NCBI RefSeq assembly: GCF_001042485.2 | Contig: NZ_LBMN02000023.1 | Location: 62,001-126,000 of the forward strand | DNA length: 64,000 nucleotides | From: Bacillus paralicheniformis | GTDB lineage: Bacteria > Bacillota > Bacilli > Bacillales > Bacillaceae | Direction: 5' to 3' | In this document: piece after piece, positions 52,901 through 60,775 of the stretch | How positions within the stretch are numbered: position 1 is the first letter of the stretch | Layout of the letters: each line of letters begins with the position of its first letter | The notes under the pieces: model-generated | The model's database searches: none | The model's input: the letters and a program-made list of their open reading frames with translations, nothing else | Told to the model about the DNA's origin: nothing | Translations under genes and position numbers: made by a program

Positions 52901-53138
52901 TGAAGCCGGCTCTACAAGGCTCCGTCCGATCCTGATGACGGCCATCGCCACAATCGGCGCCCTGATTCCATTGGCGCTCGGATTTGAAGGCGGCAGCCAG
53001 GTCATTTCAAAAGGACTAGGCGTCACCGTTATCGGCGGTTTGATCAGTTCGACGCTCCTTACCCTTCTGATCGTACCGATCGTATACGAAGTGCTGGCGA
53101 AATTCCGCCGGAAAAAACCGGGTATGAAAGAAGAGTAA
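49980..53138 (+). CDS. swrC: RND-family exporter SwrC (YerP)
   Basis: 1052 residues, HAE-type RND transporter with twelve helices and two large extracellular loops. In B. subtilis SwrC gives surfactin self-resistance and is needed for swarming; here the likely cargo is a lichenysin-type lipopeptide. NKFAVWLMTIIVTVAGIYAG opens the protein. The first loop carries an unusual insert of Ala/Gln/Gly repeats (about residues 245-285: AQAGAQSAQAAQG and similar). Start at ATG 49980 with TGGAGG five bases away; upstream codons lie in the operator. Confidence 0.95.
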   Translation: MNSIINFVLKNKFAVWLMTIIVTVAGIYAGLNMKQESIPDVNMPYLTVSTTYPGATPSQVADEVTKPVEQAVQNLDGVSVVTSTSYENASSVMIEYDYEKDMDKAKTEAAEALANLDLPDNAKEPSISRYSMNSFPILALSVSSDKDDLQSLTKKVEDSLLTKLEGLEGVASVQLSGQQVEEVEFSFKKDKLKQYGLDEDTVKQVIQGSDVTTPLGLYTFGKEEKSVVVSGDIETIKDLKNMRIPAASAGGASAQAGAQSAQAAQGAQAQAGAQSAGQAQQSAGVPTVKLSDIATIKDVKKAESISRTNGKDSIGISVIKANDANTVEVADNVKAELEQFKKDHKGFKYSSTYDQAEPITESVETMLSKAIFGAIFAVVIILLFLRDIKSTLISVISIPLSLLIALLVLNQLDITLNIMTLGAMTVAIGRVVDDSIVVIENIYRRMRLKDEPLRGKALVREATKEMFMPIMSSTIVTIAVFLPLALVGGQIGELFLPFALTIVFALAASLLIAITLVPMLAHTLFKKSLTGAPVKAKEHKPGVLANFYKKVLNWSLSHKWITSIIAVLMLVGSLFLVPLIGASYLPATKDKMVQITYTPEPGETKKEAEKEAQKAEKVLLDRKHVDTVQYTLGAGNPLMGGSSNGALFYIKYEEDTPDFDKEKDNVLKDIQKQSKRGEWKTQDFSSSGNNNQLTYYVYGDSEKEIKGTVKEIEKIMKDQNDLKNVNSGLSSTYDEFTFVADQEKLSKLGLTASQISQALMKETSQAPLTTVKKDGKDLDVTIKTEEETYKSVKDLENKKITTPTGQKVKIGDVAKVKEGTTSDTISKRDGKIYADVTAEVTSDNVTAVSVDVQKNIDKIDLPDNVTIDTGGVSADIEDSFTKLGLAMLAAVAIVYLVLVITFGGALAPFAILFSLPFTIIGALVGLYVSGETISLNAMIGMLMLIGIVVTNAIVLIDRVIHKEAEGLSTREALLEAGSTRLRPILMTAIATIGALIPLALGFEGGSQVISKGLGVTVIGGLISSTLLTLLIVPIVYEVLAKFRRKKPGMKEE

Positions 53139-53152
53139 GTCGATAAAACATG

Positions 53153-53187
53153 AACCCCTTGGAATGCTCCTTTCCAAGGGGTTTTTT
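53153..53187 (+). terminator. Intrinsic terminator of swrC
   Basis: AACCCCTTGGAA pairs with TTCCAAGGGGTT around a seven-base loop, then T. Confidence 0.93.
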
Positions 53188-53269
53188 CTTTGATGAGACG
53201 ATCGTCGGTGTTTAACAAATATATCCTGTGTTATGCTTTGTTTAAAAAAGGCAACAGAGGAGGCAGTGA

Positions 53270-53470
53270 ATGGAATCGAAAGGAAACAACGAACCAAGCC
53301 CCAAAGCCGTAAAGCGGCTCACCTGGATCATACCGATCGTGTTGATCGGAGTCATTTTTCTCTTGAAAAATATAAGAAATCCTGTGACTGATGTTTTATT
53401 TTATATTGTATGTGCAGGTGTTATCGCCTTAGTCATTTTCAGCATCATGAAAGAGACAAAAAGCAGATGA
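53270..53470 (+). CDS. Small two-helix membrane protein
   Basis: 66 residues with two hydrophobic segments (about 18-34 and 41-58), basic ends, preceded by AGAGGAGG. No family recognised. It is followed by copy 2 of the dispersed terminator hairpin. Confidence 0.72.
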   Translation: MESKGNNEPSPKAVKRLTWIIPIVLIGVIFLLKNIRNPVTDVLFYIVCAGVIALVIFSIMKETKSR

Positions 53471-53482
53471 AAGCATGTTATG

Positions 53483-53528
53483 AGCTTGTCGATAAAGGTT
53501 GAAATGATCTTCATCGACAAGCTTTTTT
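53483..53528 (+). repeat. Dispersed terminator hairpin, copy 2
   Basis: AGCTTGTCGA (53483-53492) and TCGACAAGCT (53514-53523) with T6. Stem identical to copy 1 at 21608-21657 and loop largely conserved. Confidence 0.78.
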
Positions 53529-53568
53529 AATGCTGCTGATTTCGTTTTCCAGCCCCGCAAAGAAGCGG

Positions 53569-54111
53569 TTAATCATGCGGATTGATTACCGCCAGCAGCT
53601 GATGGTCTTCCCATTTTCCGTTGATCTTAACGTTTTTCCGGGCGATGCCTTCTTTGTGAAAGCCCGCCTTCTCCAGCACCCGGATCGAGGCAAGATTACG
53701 GGGCATGACGCCGGCTTCGATGCGATGGAGCTTGAGATCTTGAAAGGCGAACTCGACCATCAGCTTGACGGCTTCTGTCGTGTAGCCTTTGCCGTTGTGT
53801 TTCTGATCCAAAAAATAGCCGATGAAGGCGCTTTGCAAGGAGCCGCGCAGTACCTGGAAAAGGTTGATCGTTCCGATCAGCGTATCGTTTGCAGGATCAA
53901 AGATGCCAAAATAATAATCTACATCGTTCTGCATATTTTCATATAAACTTTGAAGCCTCTTCTGTTGTCCTTCGATTGTATAAAACTCTTCGTTCCGCTC
54001 CATTGAAAACTGTTCAAAAAACGGGCGGTTTGCGTTCTGCAAGTCAAGGCAAGCCTCGGCGTCTTCAGCCGTGAGCGGCCTGATATAAATGTTTGTCCCT
54101 TTTTTGATCAT
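53569..54111 (-). CDS. GNAT N-acetyltransferase (RimJ/RimL-like)
   Basis: 180 residues. IYIRPLTAEDAEACLDLQ at the N-terminus, the acetyl-CoA loop near LDQKHNGKGYTTEAV, and NLASIRVLEKAGFHKEGI near the end are RimJ-type features. It probably acetylates a ribosomal protein N-terminus or small molecule; substrate unknown. Fourteen bases from the nucleoside hydrolase gene on the same strand, so the two form an operon. Confidence 0.88.
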   Translation of the reverse strand: MIKKGTNIYIRPLTAEDAEACLDLQNANRPFFEQFSMERNEEFYTIEGQQKRLQSLYENMQNDVDYYFGIFDPANDTLIGTINLFQVLRGSLQSAFIGYFLDQKHNGKGYTTEAVKLMVEFAFQDLKLHRIEAGVMPRNLASIRVLEKAGFHKEGIARKNVKINGKWEDHQLLAVINPHD

Positions 54112-54124
54112 GGAAAGTCTCCTT

Positions 54125-55078
54125 TTATAAAGATGGAATGCGGTCGGCTTTTTTCATCAACTCTTCAAAATACGCAAAAAATTGATCCCTGTCGACTTGA
54201 TCGACGACTTCGACCATTCTGCCGTGAGGATGCTCTTCTGTCGTTCCTTGGCGCGGGCTTTCCGTATGGACAACCGCCTTGACGCTGCGCGAGCGTGTCA
54301 TATCGACTGTGCCGAGTGTCAGCGTCGTCAGCACATCCCAAAGGTAGTATGTCGAATTCGTCTCGTTATGGACAAGCGGCGGACACATCGCATAGCACTG
54401 GCCGATAAAATCGATCCCGACATGCTTTCTGAGGCTTGCCCAATGGGAGCGGATATCGTTTGTCAATGGCACCTGGTTCGTGCTTTCAAGCGCGACCATT
54501 TCGATCTGAATATCGCGTTCAAACACCGTCTTGACGCTGTAAGGGTCCCAAAAGGCGTTCCATTCCGCCGTCCCGTCGTGCTCAGGCTCTTCCACATTTC
54601 CTTTCTCAAGGAAGGTACCGCCCATCCAGACAAGTTTGGCAATGTGCTTGATGATCGCCGGTTCTTCCTCAAGCGCCCTCGCCAAGTCTGTCAGCGGGCC
54701 GGTGAACAGCAGCGTCACCGGTTCCGGGCTCTGTTTGACGCATTCAATGAGATGGAGGTGAGCGGGCAGGTCTGACACAGGGGTCCGGACTTCGCCTTTT
54801 TCATTTAAAAGCGGCAGGGCGTCGACATAAAAAGCGTGCATGCGCCACTCCTTCGGGAACGGATGCACCCCTCTCGAATCGGATGCCGCAGTCTCGACCT
54901 GGTACGAACCGAAGCGGTCAATGATTTTTCGGCTGGCACTGAGAGCCGGCTCCAAATAGCAATCCGCCGGTATGACGGATGCTCCGATCAATTTGACATC
55001 TTCCATCTGCAATAGCAGAAATAAAGAGACGAGATCATCGACGCCTCCGTCATGGTTAAAATAAACGGGCTTTTTCAC
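54125..55078 (-). CDS. Inosine-uridine-type nucleoside hydrolase
   Basis: 317 residues, IUNH superfamily. The N-terminal NHDGGVDDLVS carries the Ca2+-binding aspartates (Asp10, 14 and 15); the conserved Asp of the C-terminal part is in YLWDVLTT. Cleaves the N-glycosidic bond of nucleosides; the exact nucleoside is unknown. It is upstream of, and cotranscribed with, the GNAT gene. AGGAG-type site (AAAGGAGAT) precedes the start on the minus strand. Confidence 0.9.
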   Translation of the reverse strand: MKKPVYFNHDGGVDDLVSLFLLLQMEDVKLIGASVIPADCYLEPALSASRKIIDRFGSYQVETAASDSRGVHPFPKEWRMHAFYVDALPLLNEKGEVRTPVSDLPAHLHLIECVKQSPEPVTLLFTGPLTDLARALEEEPAIIKHIAKLVWMGGTFLEKGNVEEPEHDGTAEWNAFWDPYSVKTVFERDIQIEMVALESTNQVPLTNDIRSHWASLRKHVGIDFIGQCYAMCPPLVHNETNSTYYLWDVLTTLTLGTVDMTRSRSVKAVVHTESPRQGTTEEHPHGRMVEVVDQVDRDQFFAYFEELMKKADRIPSL

Positions 55079-55196
55079 AGCAACATCTCCTTTTTTCTTA
55101 ATATTAATTATTTTACATCAATTAGATCCCGAAGTCTTTTTTACCATGAATTAGGGCATTTTATCTAAAATTAAACAAATAATAAAACCCATTTTG

Positions 55197-55224
55197 TTGC
55201 GATTTTTTCAACAACTAGTATAAT
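55197..55224 (+). promoter_or_regulatory. Promoter of dgkB
   Basis: TTGCGA (55197-55202), 16 bases, TATAAT (55219-55224). Confidence 0.7.
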
Positions 55225-55277
55225 TAAAGGTTGTTGGTAAAGAAATGATACGGATACTCTAATAGGATGATGAAAAC

Positions 55278-56192
55278 ATGAAACGTGCACGAATCATATA
55301 CAATCCGACTTCCGGACGCGAAATTTTCAAAAAAAACCTTGCCCAAGTTCTGCAGAAGTTCGAGCAGGCAGGCTATGAAACGTCTTGCCATGCGACAACA
55401 GGGGAAGGGGATGCCGTACAGGCCGCCAGAAACGCCGCTGAGCGGGAATTTGACTTGATTGTTGCGGCCGGAGGAGACGGCACATTAAATGAAGTCATCA
55501 ACGGACTGGCGCCGTTGGAACACCGTCCCAAGCTCGGAGTCATTCCGGTCGGAACGACGAATGACTTTGCGAGAGCGCTCGGCATTCCGCGCGAGGATAT
55601 TTTAAAGGCGGTAAACACAATACTAGAGGGAGAAGCCCGTCCGATTGACATCGGCCGCGTCAACGGCCAATATTTCATCAATATTGCCGGCGGCGGACGC
55701 CTCACCGAACTGACATATGACGTACCAAGCAAATTGAAGACGATGCTCGGCCATCTTGCCTATTATTTAAAAGGAATGGAAATGCTCCTTCCTTCGCTAA
55801 GGCCGACCGAGGTCGAAATCGAATACGACGGCAAGCTGTTTGAAGGAGAAGTGATGCTGTTTCTCGTCATGCTGACGAACTCCGTCGGCGGCTTTGAGAA
55901 GCTCGCTCCAGACTCAAGCTTGAATGACGGCATGTTTGACCTCGTTATTTTAAAACGGGCAAACCTCGCCGAATTCATCAGACTTGTCGGACTTGCCCTC
56001 CGCGGCGAACATATCAATGACGAGCATATCATCTACACGAAAGCAAACCGCGTCAAAGTGACGGTCAAAGACAAAATGCTCCTCAACCTTGACGGCGAAT
56101 ACGGCGGCGAACTGCCAGGCGAATTCGAAAACCTCTACCGCCATATCGATGTCGTCATGTCAAAAGAAAAAGCGAGAAAATTGGATGATTGA
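55278..56192 (+). CDS. dgkB: Diacylglycerol kinase DgkB (YerQ)
   Basis: 304 residues. Soluble kinase that returns diacylglycerol to phosphatidic acid, essential in B. subtilis with lipoteichoic acid synthesis. ATP-binding GGDGTLNEVING (65-76), IPVGTTNDFARALG and NLDGEYGGELP near the catalytic region. AGGATG lies before ATG 55278. Terminator between this gene and rlmCD. Confidence 0.95.
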   Translation: MKRARIIYNPTSGREIFKKNLAQVLQKFEQAGYETSCHATTGEGDAVQAARNAAEREFDLIVAAGGDGTLNEVINGLAPLEHRPKLGVIPVGTTNDFARALGIPREDILKAVNTILEGEARPIDIGRVNGQYFINIAGGGRLTELTYDVPSKLKTMLGHLAYYLKGMEMLLPSLRPTEVEIEYDGKLFEGEVMLFLVMLTNSVGGFEKLAPDSSLNDGMFDLVILKRANLAEFIRLVGLALRGEHINDEHIIYTKANRVKVTVKDKMLLNLDGEYGGELPGEFENLYRHIDVVMSKEKARKLDD

Positions 56193-56224
56193 ACTTGGTC
56201 TAAAGAGCTGGCCAAGTTTTTCTT
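56192..56224 (+). terminator. Intrinsic terminator of dgkB
   Basis: AACTTGG (56192-56198) pairs with CCAAGTT (56212-56218), then T. Confidence 0.8.
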
Positions 56225-56240
56225 ATAGCAGGTGAAAAAG

Positions 56241-57620
56241 ATGAAACAAAAAGCCCCCGTTCAAAAAAATGAATATTACAATGTCGTATTTGAAGATTTA
56301 ACACACGAAGGAGCCGGCGTCGCCAAAGTCGACGGCTTCCCGATTTTCGTGCCGAACGCACTCCCTGAAGAAAAGGCTCAGATCAAAGTGACCCGGGTCA
56401 AAAAAGGCTTCGCCTTCGGCCGCCTTATCGACTTGAAAGAAGAAAGCCGCTTTCGTACAGACGCGCCGTGCCCGATCTACAAGCAGTGCGGCGGCTGCCA
56501 GCTTCAGCACATCAACTACGAAGGCCAGCTTCTCTACAAGCAGAAGCAAGTCAAAGACGTGCTTGAGCGAATCGGCAAGCTCGATTTAAGCCGGATCACC
56601 GTCCACCCGACCCTCGGCATGGAAGACCCGTGGAACTACCGAAACAAAGCGCAGGTCCCTGTCGGCGAAAGAGAAGGCGGTCTGATCGCAGGCTTCTACC
56701 AGCAGCGCAGCCATGAAATCATCGACATGAACGAATGCCTGATCCAGCAGTCGGAAAACGACCGCGTCGTTCAAGCGATTAAAGAAATCTGCGGCAAATA
56801 CGGCATCAAGGCGTACAACGAAGAACGCCACAAAGGCTGGCTCAGACACATCATGGTCAGATACGGCGCCGTCACAGGCGAAATGATGGTCGTCTTCATC
56901 ACAAGGACAAACGACTTCCCGCACAAAGCGAAAATCGTCGAGGAGATCACCGCGGCATTCCCGCGCGTCAAATCGATCGTCCAAAACATCAACCCGAAAA
57001 AAACAAACGTCATCTTCGGCGACGAAACGCACGTCATCTGGGGAGAAGAATACATTTACGACACCATCGGCGGCATCAAATTCGCTATCTCAGCCAGATC
57101 CTTTTACCAAGTCAACCCCGAGCAAACAAAGGTGCTCTACGACAAAGCGCTTGAATACGCCGAACTGAACGGCGAAGAAACCGTCATCGACGCGTATTGT
57201 GGCATCGGCACGATTTCGCTCTTCTTGGCGAAGAAGGCGAAAAAAGTATACGGCGTCGAAATTGTGCCGGAAGCGATCGAGGACGCGAAGCGGAATGCTG
57301 AGTTGAATGGTATTGAGAACGCTGAGTTTGAAGTTGGCGAAGCTGAGACCGTGATTCCGAAGTGGTATAAGGAAGGCATTACAGCTGACACGCTTGTGGT
57401 TGACCCGCCGCGCAAAGGGTGCGACGAGGCGTTGCTGCGGACGATTTTGGAGATGAAGCCGAAGCGTGTAGTGTATGTATCATGCAACCCGGGAACCTTG
57501 GCGCGCGATTTGCGGGTGCTGGAGGATGGCGGGTATGCGACGCTTGAGGTGCAGCCTGTTGATATGTTTCCGCATACGAGCCATGTGGAGTGTTGTGCGT
57601 TGATAAAATTAATTAAATAA
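56241..57620 (+). CDS. rlmCD: 23S rRNA (uracil-C5)-methyltransferase RlmCD (YefA)
   Basis: 459 residues, matching B. subtilis YefA, which methylates U747 and U1939 of 23S rRNA. N-terminal TRAM domain; 4Fe-4S cysteines Cys77, 83 and 86 ([10 protein letters not shown]) plus a later one; SAM-binding [14 protein letters not shown]; catalytic Cys in [15 protein letters not shown] 56241 preferred because AGGTG (56229-56233) is seven bases upstream; GTG 56232 has none. B. subtilis also carries a variable restriction/defence-type locus immediately after yefA. Confidence 0.95.
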   Translation: MKQKAPVQKNEYYNVVFEDLTHEGAGVAKVDGFPIFVPNALPEEKAQIKVTRVKKGFAFGRLIDLKEESRFRTDAPCPIYKQCGGCQLQHINYEGQLLYKQKQVKDVLERIGKLDLSRITVHPTLGMEDPWNYRNKAQVPVGEREGGLIAGFYQQRSHEIIDMNECLIQQSENDRVVQAIKEICGKYGIKAYNEERHKGWLRHIMVRYGAVTGEMMVVFITRTNDFPHKAKIVEEITAAFPRVKSIVQNINPKKTNVIFGDETHVIWGEEYIYDTIGGIKFAISARSFYQVNPEQTKVLYDKALEYAELNGEETVIDAYCGIGTISLFLAKKAKKVYGVEIVPEAIEDAKRNAELNGIENAEFEVGEAETVIPKWYKEGITADTLVVDPPRKGCDEALLRTILEMKPKRVVYVSCNPGTLARDLRVLEDGGYATLEVQPVDMFPHTSHVECCALIKLIK

Positions 57621-57630
57621 TTAGCAGAAG

Positions 57631-57680
57631 AGTCCGGGAATCGATAAAAAATTCTCGGACTTCCGTTTGTTTTTATTTCA
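57631..57680 (+). terminator. Terminator of rlmCD
   Basis: AGTCCGGGAAT pairs with ATTCTCGGACT (one G-U), followed by an interrupted T-tract. Confidence 0.7.
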
Positions 57681-58070
57681 ATTCTTTCTATGTAAGTAAG
57701 CGGTGAAAAATATCAGATGTTATTTATTGGAAATTAACGTGTTCGTCAAGCTGTTGTTTTAGTTCAAGTAATGCTAATTGATCTTATTTAGTTTCAAGAG
57801 CTGTTTTCATTAAAAAAACGCTCAACTTTCATATGAATATCCTCCAAATTCATAAAGAGGTCTAGACCTAATTTTGAATAATTTCCTGTAATCTCAGTTG
57901 ATTTTTAGTAGTAATTATAAAAACAATCTGAAAATCCGACTATATTTTACTTGGTTGTGAAGAGTATTCATATTAAACGGTGTGACGATACCAACTTTAT
58001 AGTTCACAAAAGTAAATCCTCCAATTTGCTCTATTATTCTTAAAAATCCCTTATATAGATAAAAATTTTT
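57681..58070. other. AT-rich spacer at the start of the defence region
   Basis: About 390 bases with many stops on both strands; no gene, tRNA or integrase fragment is recognised. Confidence 0.55.
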
Positions 58071-58152
58071 CTGAGGTACTAGGTTTTTATAGTGCCTTTG
58101 GCTAATGGCCTTTTGTGCCCCCCAAGAAGTGAGGAAAACCAGAGTACCTCAG
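58071..58152. other. Large inverted-repeat/structured element upstream of DISARM
   Basis: CTGAGGTACT (58071-58080) and its exact complement AGTACCTCAG (58143-58152) enclose an inner pairing GGTTTT/AAAACC and further GC-rich inner arms (TGGC...GGCC). The element would fold as one long branched RNA or cruciform of about 82 bases. Its class is not recognised. Confidence 0.65.
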
Positions 58153-58288
58153 CGAGGCGGACTGAAATTGTTATAGATAGCTAAAATAACTTTATAGTGG
58201 GGAGAAATCTCAGTTAAAAAACGCTACAAGGAAATTGGCACAATTGGTCTGTTCTTCTAATATACATATAGAAGTACTCTAATTCTGT

Positions 58289-58297
58289 TGGTATAAT
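58289..58297 (+). promoter_or_regulatory. Extended -10 promoter of drmE
   Basis: TGGTATAAT: perfect TATAAT (58292-58297) with TG one base upstream; the -35 region (TAGAAG) is weak. Confidence 0.6.
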
Positions 58298-58371
58298 AGT
58301 ATTATGAAATTTAAGTTTTTTGTAATTTGTATGGTGAATCCAACGATTTTACAAATGAGAGAAGGAGATAG

Positions 58372-60771
58372 ATGTTGTATAGCACATCAGACAAGTCTTT
58401 AGTACATTGTAGTGTACCTCAGCAGATATTTTATCGAGCCGAAGAGTGTATGGGTGATGAAATTGTTGGGTCCCTGTTGTGCAAGGAAAACATATTGCTC
58501 TGTACACCGAGAAAGTACATATTTCCACATCTAGTATTGAGAGCGCTTAATATGGATGAAACAATGGGGTTTCAGAAAAGAGAGAATCCATCTAAAAGGG
58601 CGGAAATCTTGGTGGTAACCAATCGCTTAGAGATGCTGGCCTTCCTGGAGACTTGCCGTGTGAATGCGGAGAGGCTCTTTCAAATATGCAGTAATATTCA
58701 TCAATATATTGGGTATTGCAATATGGGGGATACCTACTTTGCTCGAGTGTATTGGAGGCATATTCTTTACCATTACTACGAAGGCAAGTTACCCCAAGAT
58801 GTTCCCTTGCACTACATATATCCTGTTGCATCAGGCTACCGCAAGTTTAATGCCCTTTCAAGGGGGAACAGAAATATATTGGGGAGGAAGGATAGTCAAA
58901 ATCCCACAATTTATGTTACGGAGAATTTGGACATGCTCAATGAGCAGGAACATAGTTTTGATTATATTTTTGTGGATTGTTCTTACATTAAAAAGGGCTT
59001 ATCGAACTTACCTAAGAGCACTTTGTTGTTCTTTGACAACCTTTTAGATGACCGCATCCCATATCTACAGAAAAGTGCTGTTAAGAATTATATAGTTGAT
59101 GGGGATTGTATCCAGAATATTGATGAAAACGAAATACAGCAACCTATGATTAATATAGAAGAATTGCTACATAAAGTGAGCATTCATTCGCTGGATGTAG
59201 AGTATGTTAAAAGTAGTTTTGAGCAGGAAATTGAGCGACTAATCCACCTATTGGATAAATTAAGAAAGGGGAAATTTTCAAGATATGATACGAATGTTGC
59301 GGCAAAGCTGGTGTATATTTTAATCCGACTTCCTATCGGTGCTGGACTTTACGATTTAATTGCATCAATGCAGCCATATTGGGACACTGTTCTCGGATTA
59401 CTCCAAGAATTAAAGGATAGCGAAAGTCGTTATGAAAATGATTCTTTTGAGGAAATGGTGTCTTTATTTGAGGATATTTTGTACAAACATTCTCTTGACC
59501 GTTCTAACCCTAAGGGGGATGAATTGAAGGCATTCATTCTAAACGAAGTAAAGCAAGGCAAGAGTGTTTGTGTGGTCTCCAATAGTCGAAAGAACCAACT
59601 TGCTCTAAAAGAGTTCATCTCGTTGGCAATGGGAATGACAATAGAGGAATTGGCTGAATACGATTTGCAATTCTTTGTGTCTAAAGATATTTGGGCTCAA
59701 GATATTACTGTACATTGTGATTCTCTTGTCATGTACTCTGCAATAAATTTTAGAGATTTACAGTCATTGTTGAAAATTTCTTATAAGAGAGCCAAATTAT
59801 ATTTGTACAGTTCAGAAATTAACTTAATTACTCAAAAATTGAAAACGATATTGGAAGCGGAAAATTATGCATTAAGGCATTTTGTTCAGAACTCAACCCA
59901 ACAGGATAGCACTAACTTTTATAGGTATCTCTATAATCGATTCAACAAGTTTGCTCGTCAGAAAGTCATTGGTTTAAATAGTGCTGCTGCTGATTTGTTA
60001 GAGAAGAGTACAACAGTGTCCCCTGCTGTTTACCGTGGGGAGAAGGATTATAAAGGTACAGATGCTGTTAAAGCAACTTTGGTTCATTTTACAGATGGAA
60101 GTGTATCCTTCTTTACAAAGAACAGTGCAGTTTATGTGCTAGATAACAAGAATAAACGAGTTACACATAAACATTTTCACGAAATAGGATTAAAAGACAC
60201 TATTCTTTTTGTCGATAACGATGCTAGGAAAGATTTGTATAGGATATTCATTCAATCTGTTGACGCGAAGGACACTAGTAAACAAGCATATCTGTCTATT
60301 AAAAAGTGGAGAGAATTATATGAAGAAAAGTTTATGGAAAAACGGATGGACGATGATAGGCTTTTCCGATTGATGCGAACTGCAGGTTGGAATAAAACCA
60401 CAAAATCCGTTCTGCGAAACTGGAGGACGGGATATAGCTATGGCCCTCGGGACAGGGAGGACATTATGGTATTGGGTGAGGTACTTGGAATAAATACTTT
60501 TGTGGAAGATGTCCAAACCTACTATAATGCAATGTCGAAAATTAGGGTGGAGCGACGCAAAGCTTCTAGAATTTTAAATAAATTGATTTATTCCTCAAAA
60601 CAAGTTCTTGGTAATGAGGACTCAGCTATATTGGCCAGATACAATCTTACTTTAGAGCAGTTAAATGAATCGTTAGTTACCAAAAGCATTAAGGAAATTG
60701 TTTCAGACAGGATGTATTACATAAAACCTGCGGAAGTTGGCCTTTTATACAATGTAGATGCCAAGGAGTGA
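58372..60771 (+). CDS. drmE: DISARM class 2 protein DrmE
   Basis: 799 residues, no signal peptide or membrane helix. It directly precedes and is coupled to drmA, and the species, size and order match the class 2 DISARM system described in B. paralicheniformis. A region around 400-500 (GKSVCVVSNSRKNQLALKEF and further SLVMYSAINFRDLQSLLKIS) reads like the second RecA-like domain of a helicase but lacks clear Walker A and Q/RxxR motifs, so a degenerate nucleotide-binding fold is my inference. C-terminal part contains RTGYSYGPRDREDIMVLGEVLG. AAGGAG is close to the ATG. AT-rich relative to the core genome. Confidence 0.82.
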   Translation: MLYSTSDKSLVHCSVPQQIFYRAEECMGDEIVGSLLCKENILLCTPRKYIFPHLVLRALNMDETMGFQKRENPSKRAEILVVTNRLEMLAFLETCRVNAERLFQICSNIHQYIGYCNMGDTYFARVYWRHILYHYYEGKLPQDVPLHYIYPVASGYRKFNALSRGNRNILGRKDSQNPTIYVTENLDMLNEQEHSFDYIFVDCSYIKKGLSNLPKSTLLFFDNLLDDRIPYLQKSAVKNYIVDGDCIQNIDENEIQQPMINIEELLHKVSIHSLDVEYVKSSFEQEIERLIHLLDKLRKGKFSRYDTNVAAKLVYILIRLPIGAGLYDLIASMQPYWDTVLGLLQELKDSESRYENDSFEEMVSLFEDILYKHSLDRSNPKGDELKAFILNEVKQGKSVCVVSNSRKNQLALKEFISLAMGMTIEELAEYDLQFFVSKDIWAQDITVHCDSLVMYSAINFRDLQSLLKISYKRAKLYLYSSEINLITQKLKTILEAENYALRHFVQNSTQQDSTNFYRYLYNRFNKFARQKVIGLNSAAADLLEKSTTVSPAVYRGEKDYKGTDAVKATLVHFTDGSVSFFTKNSAVYVLDNKNKRVTHKHFHEIGLKDTILFVDNDARKDLYRIFIQSVDAKDTSKQAYLSIKKWRELYEEKFMEKRMDDDRLFRLMRTAGWNKTTKSVLRNWRTGYSYGPRDREDIMVLGEVLGINTFVEDVQTYYNAMSKIRVERRKASRILNKLIYSSKQVLGNEDSAILARYNLTLEQLNESLVTKSIKEIVSDRMYYIKPAEVGLLYNVDAKE

Positions 60772-60775
60772 CAGT

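Noticed and set aside
57621..58371. Possible integrase, tRNA or attachment site before DISARM
   Set aside because: No tRNA-like fold, integrase fragment or direct repeat was found in the gap; only the large inverted repeat stands out.
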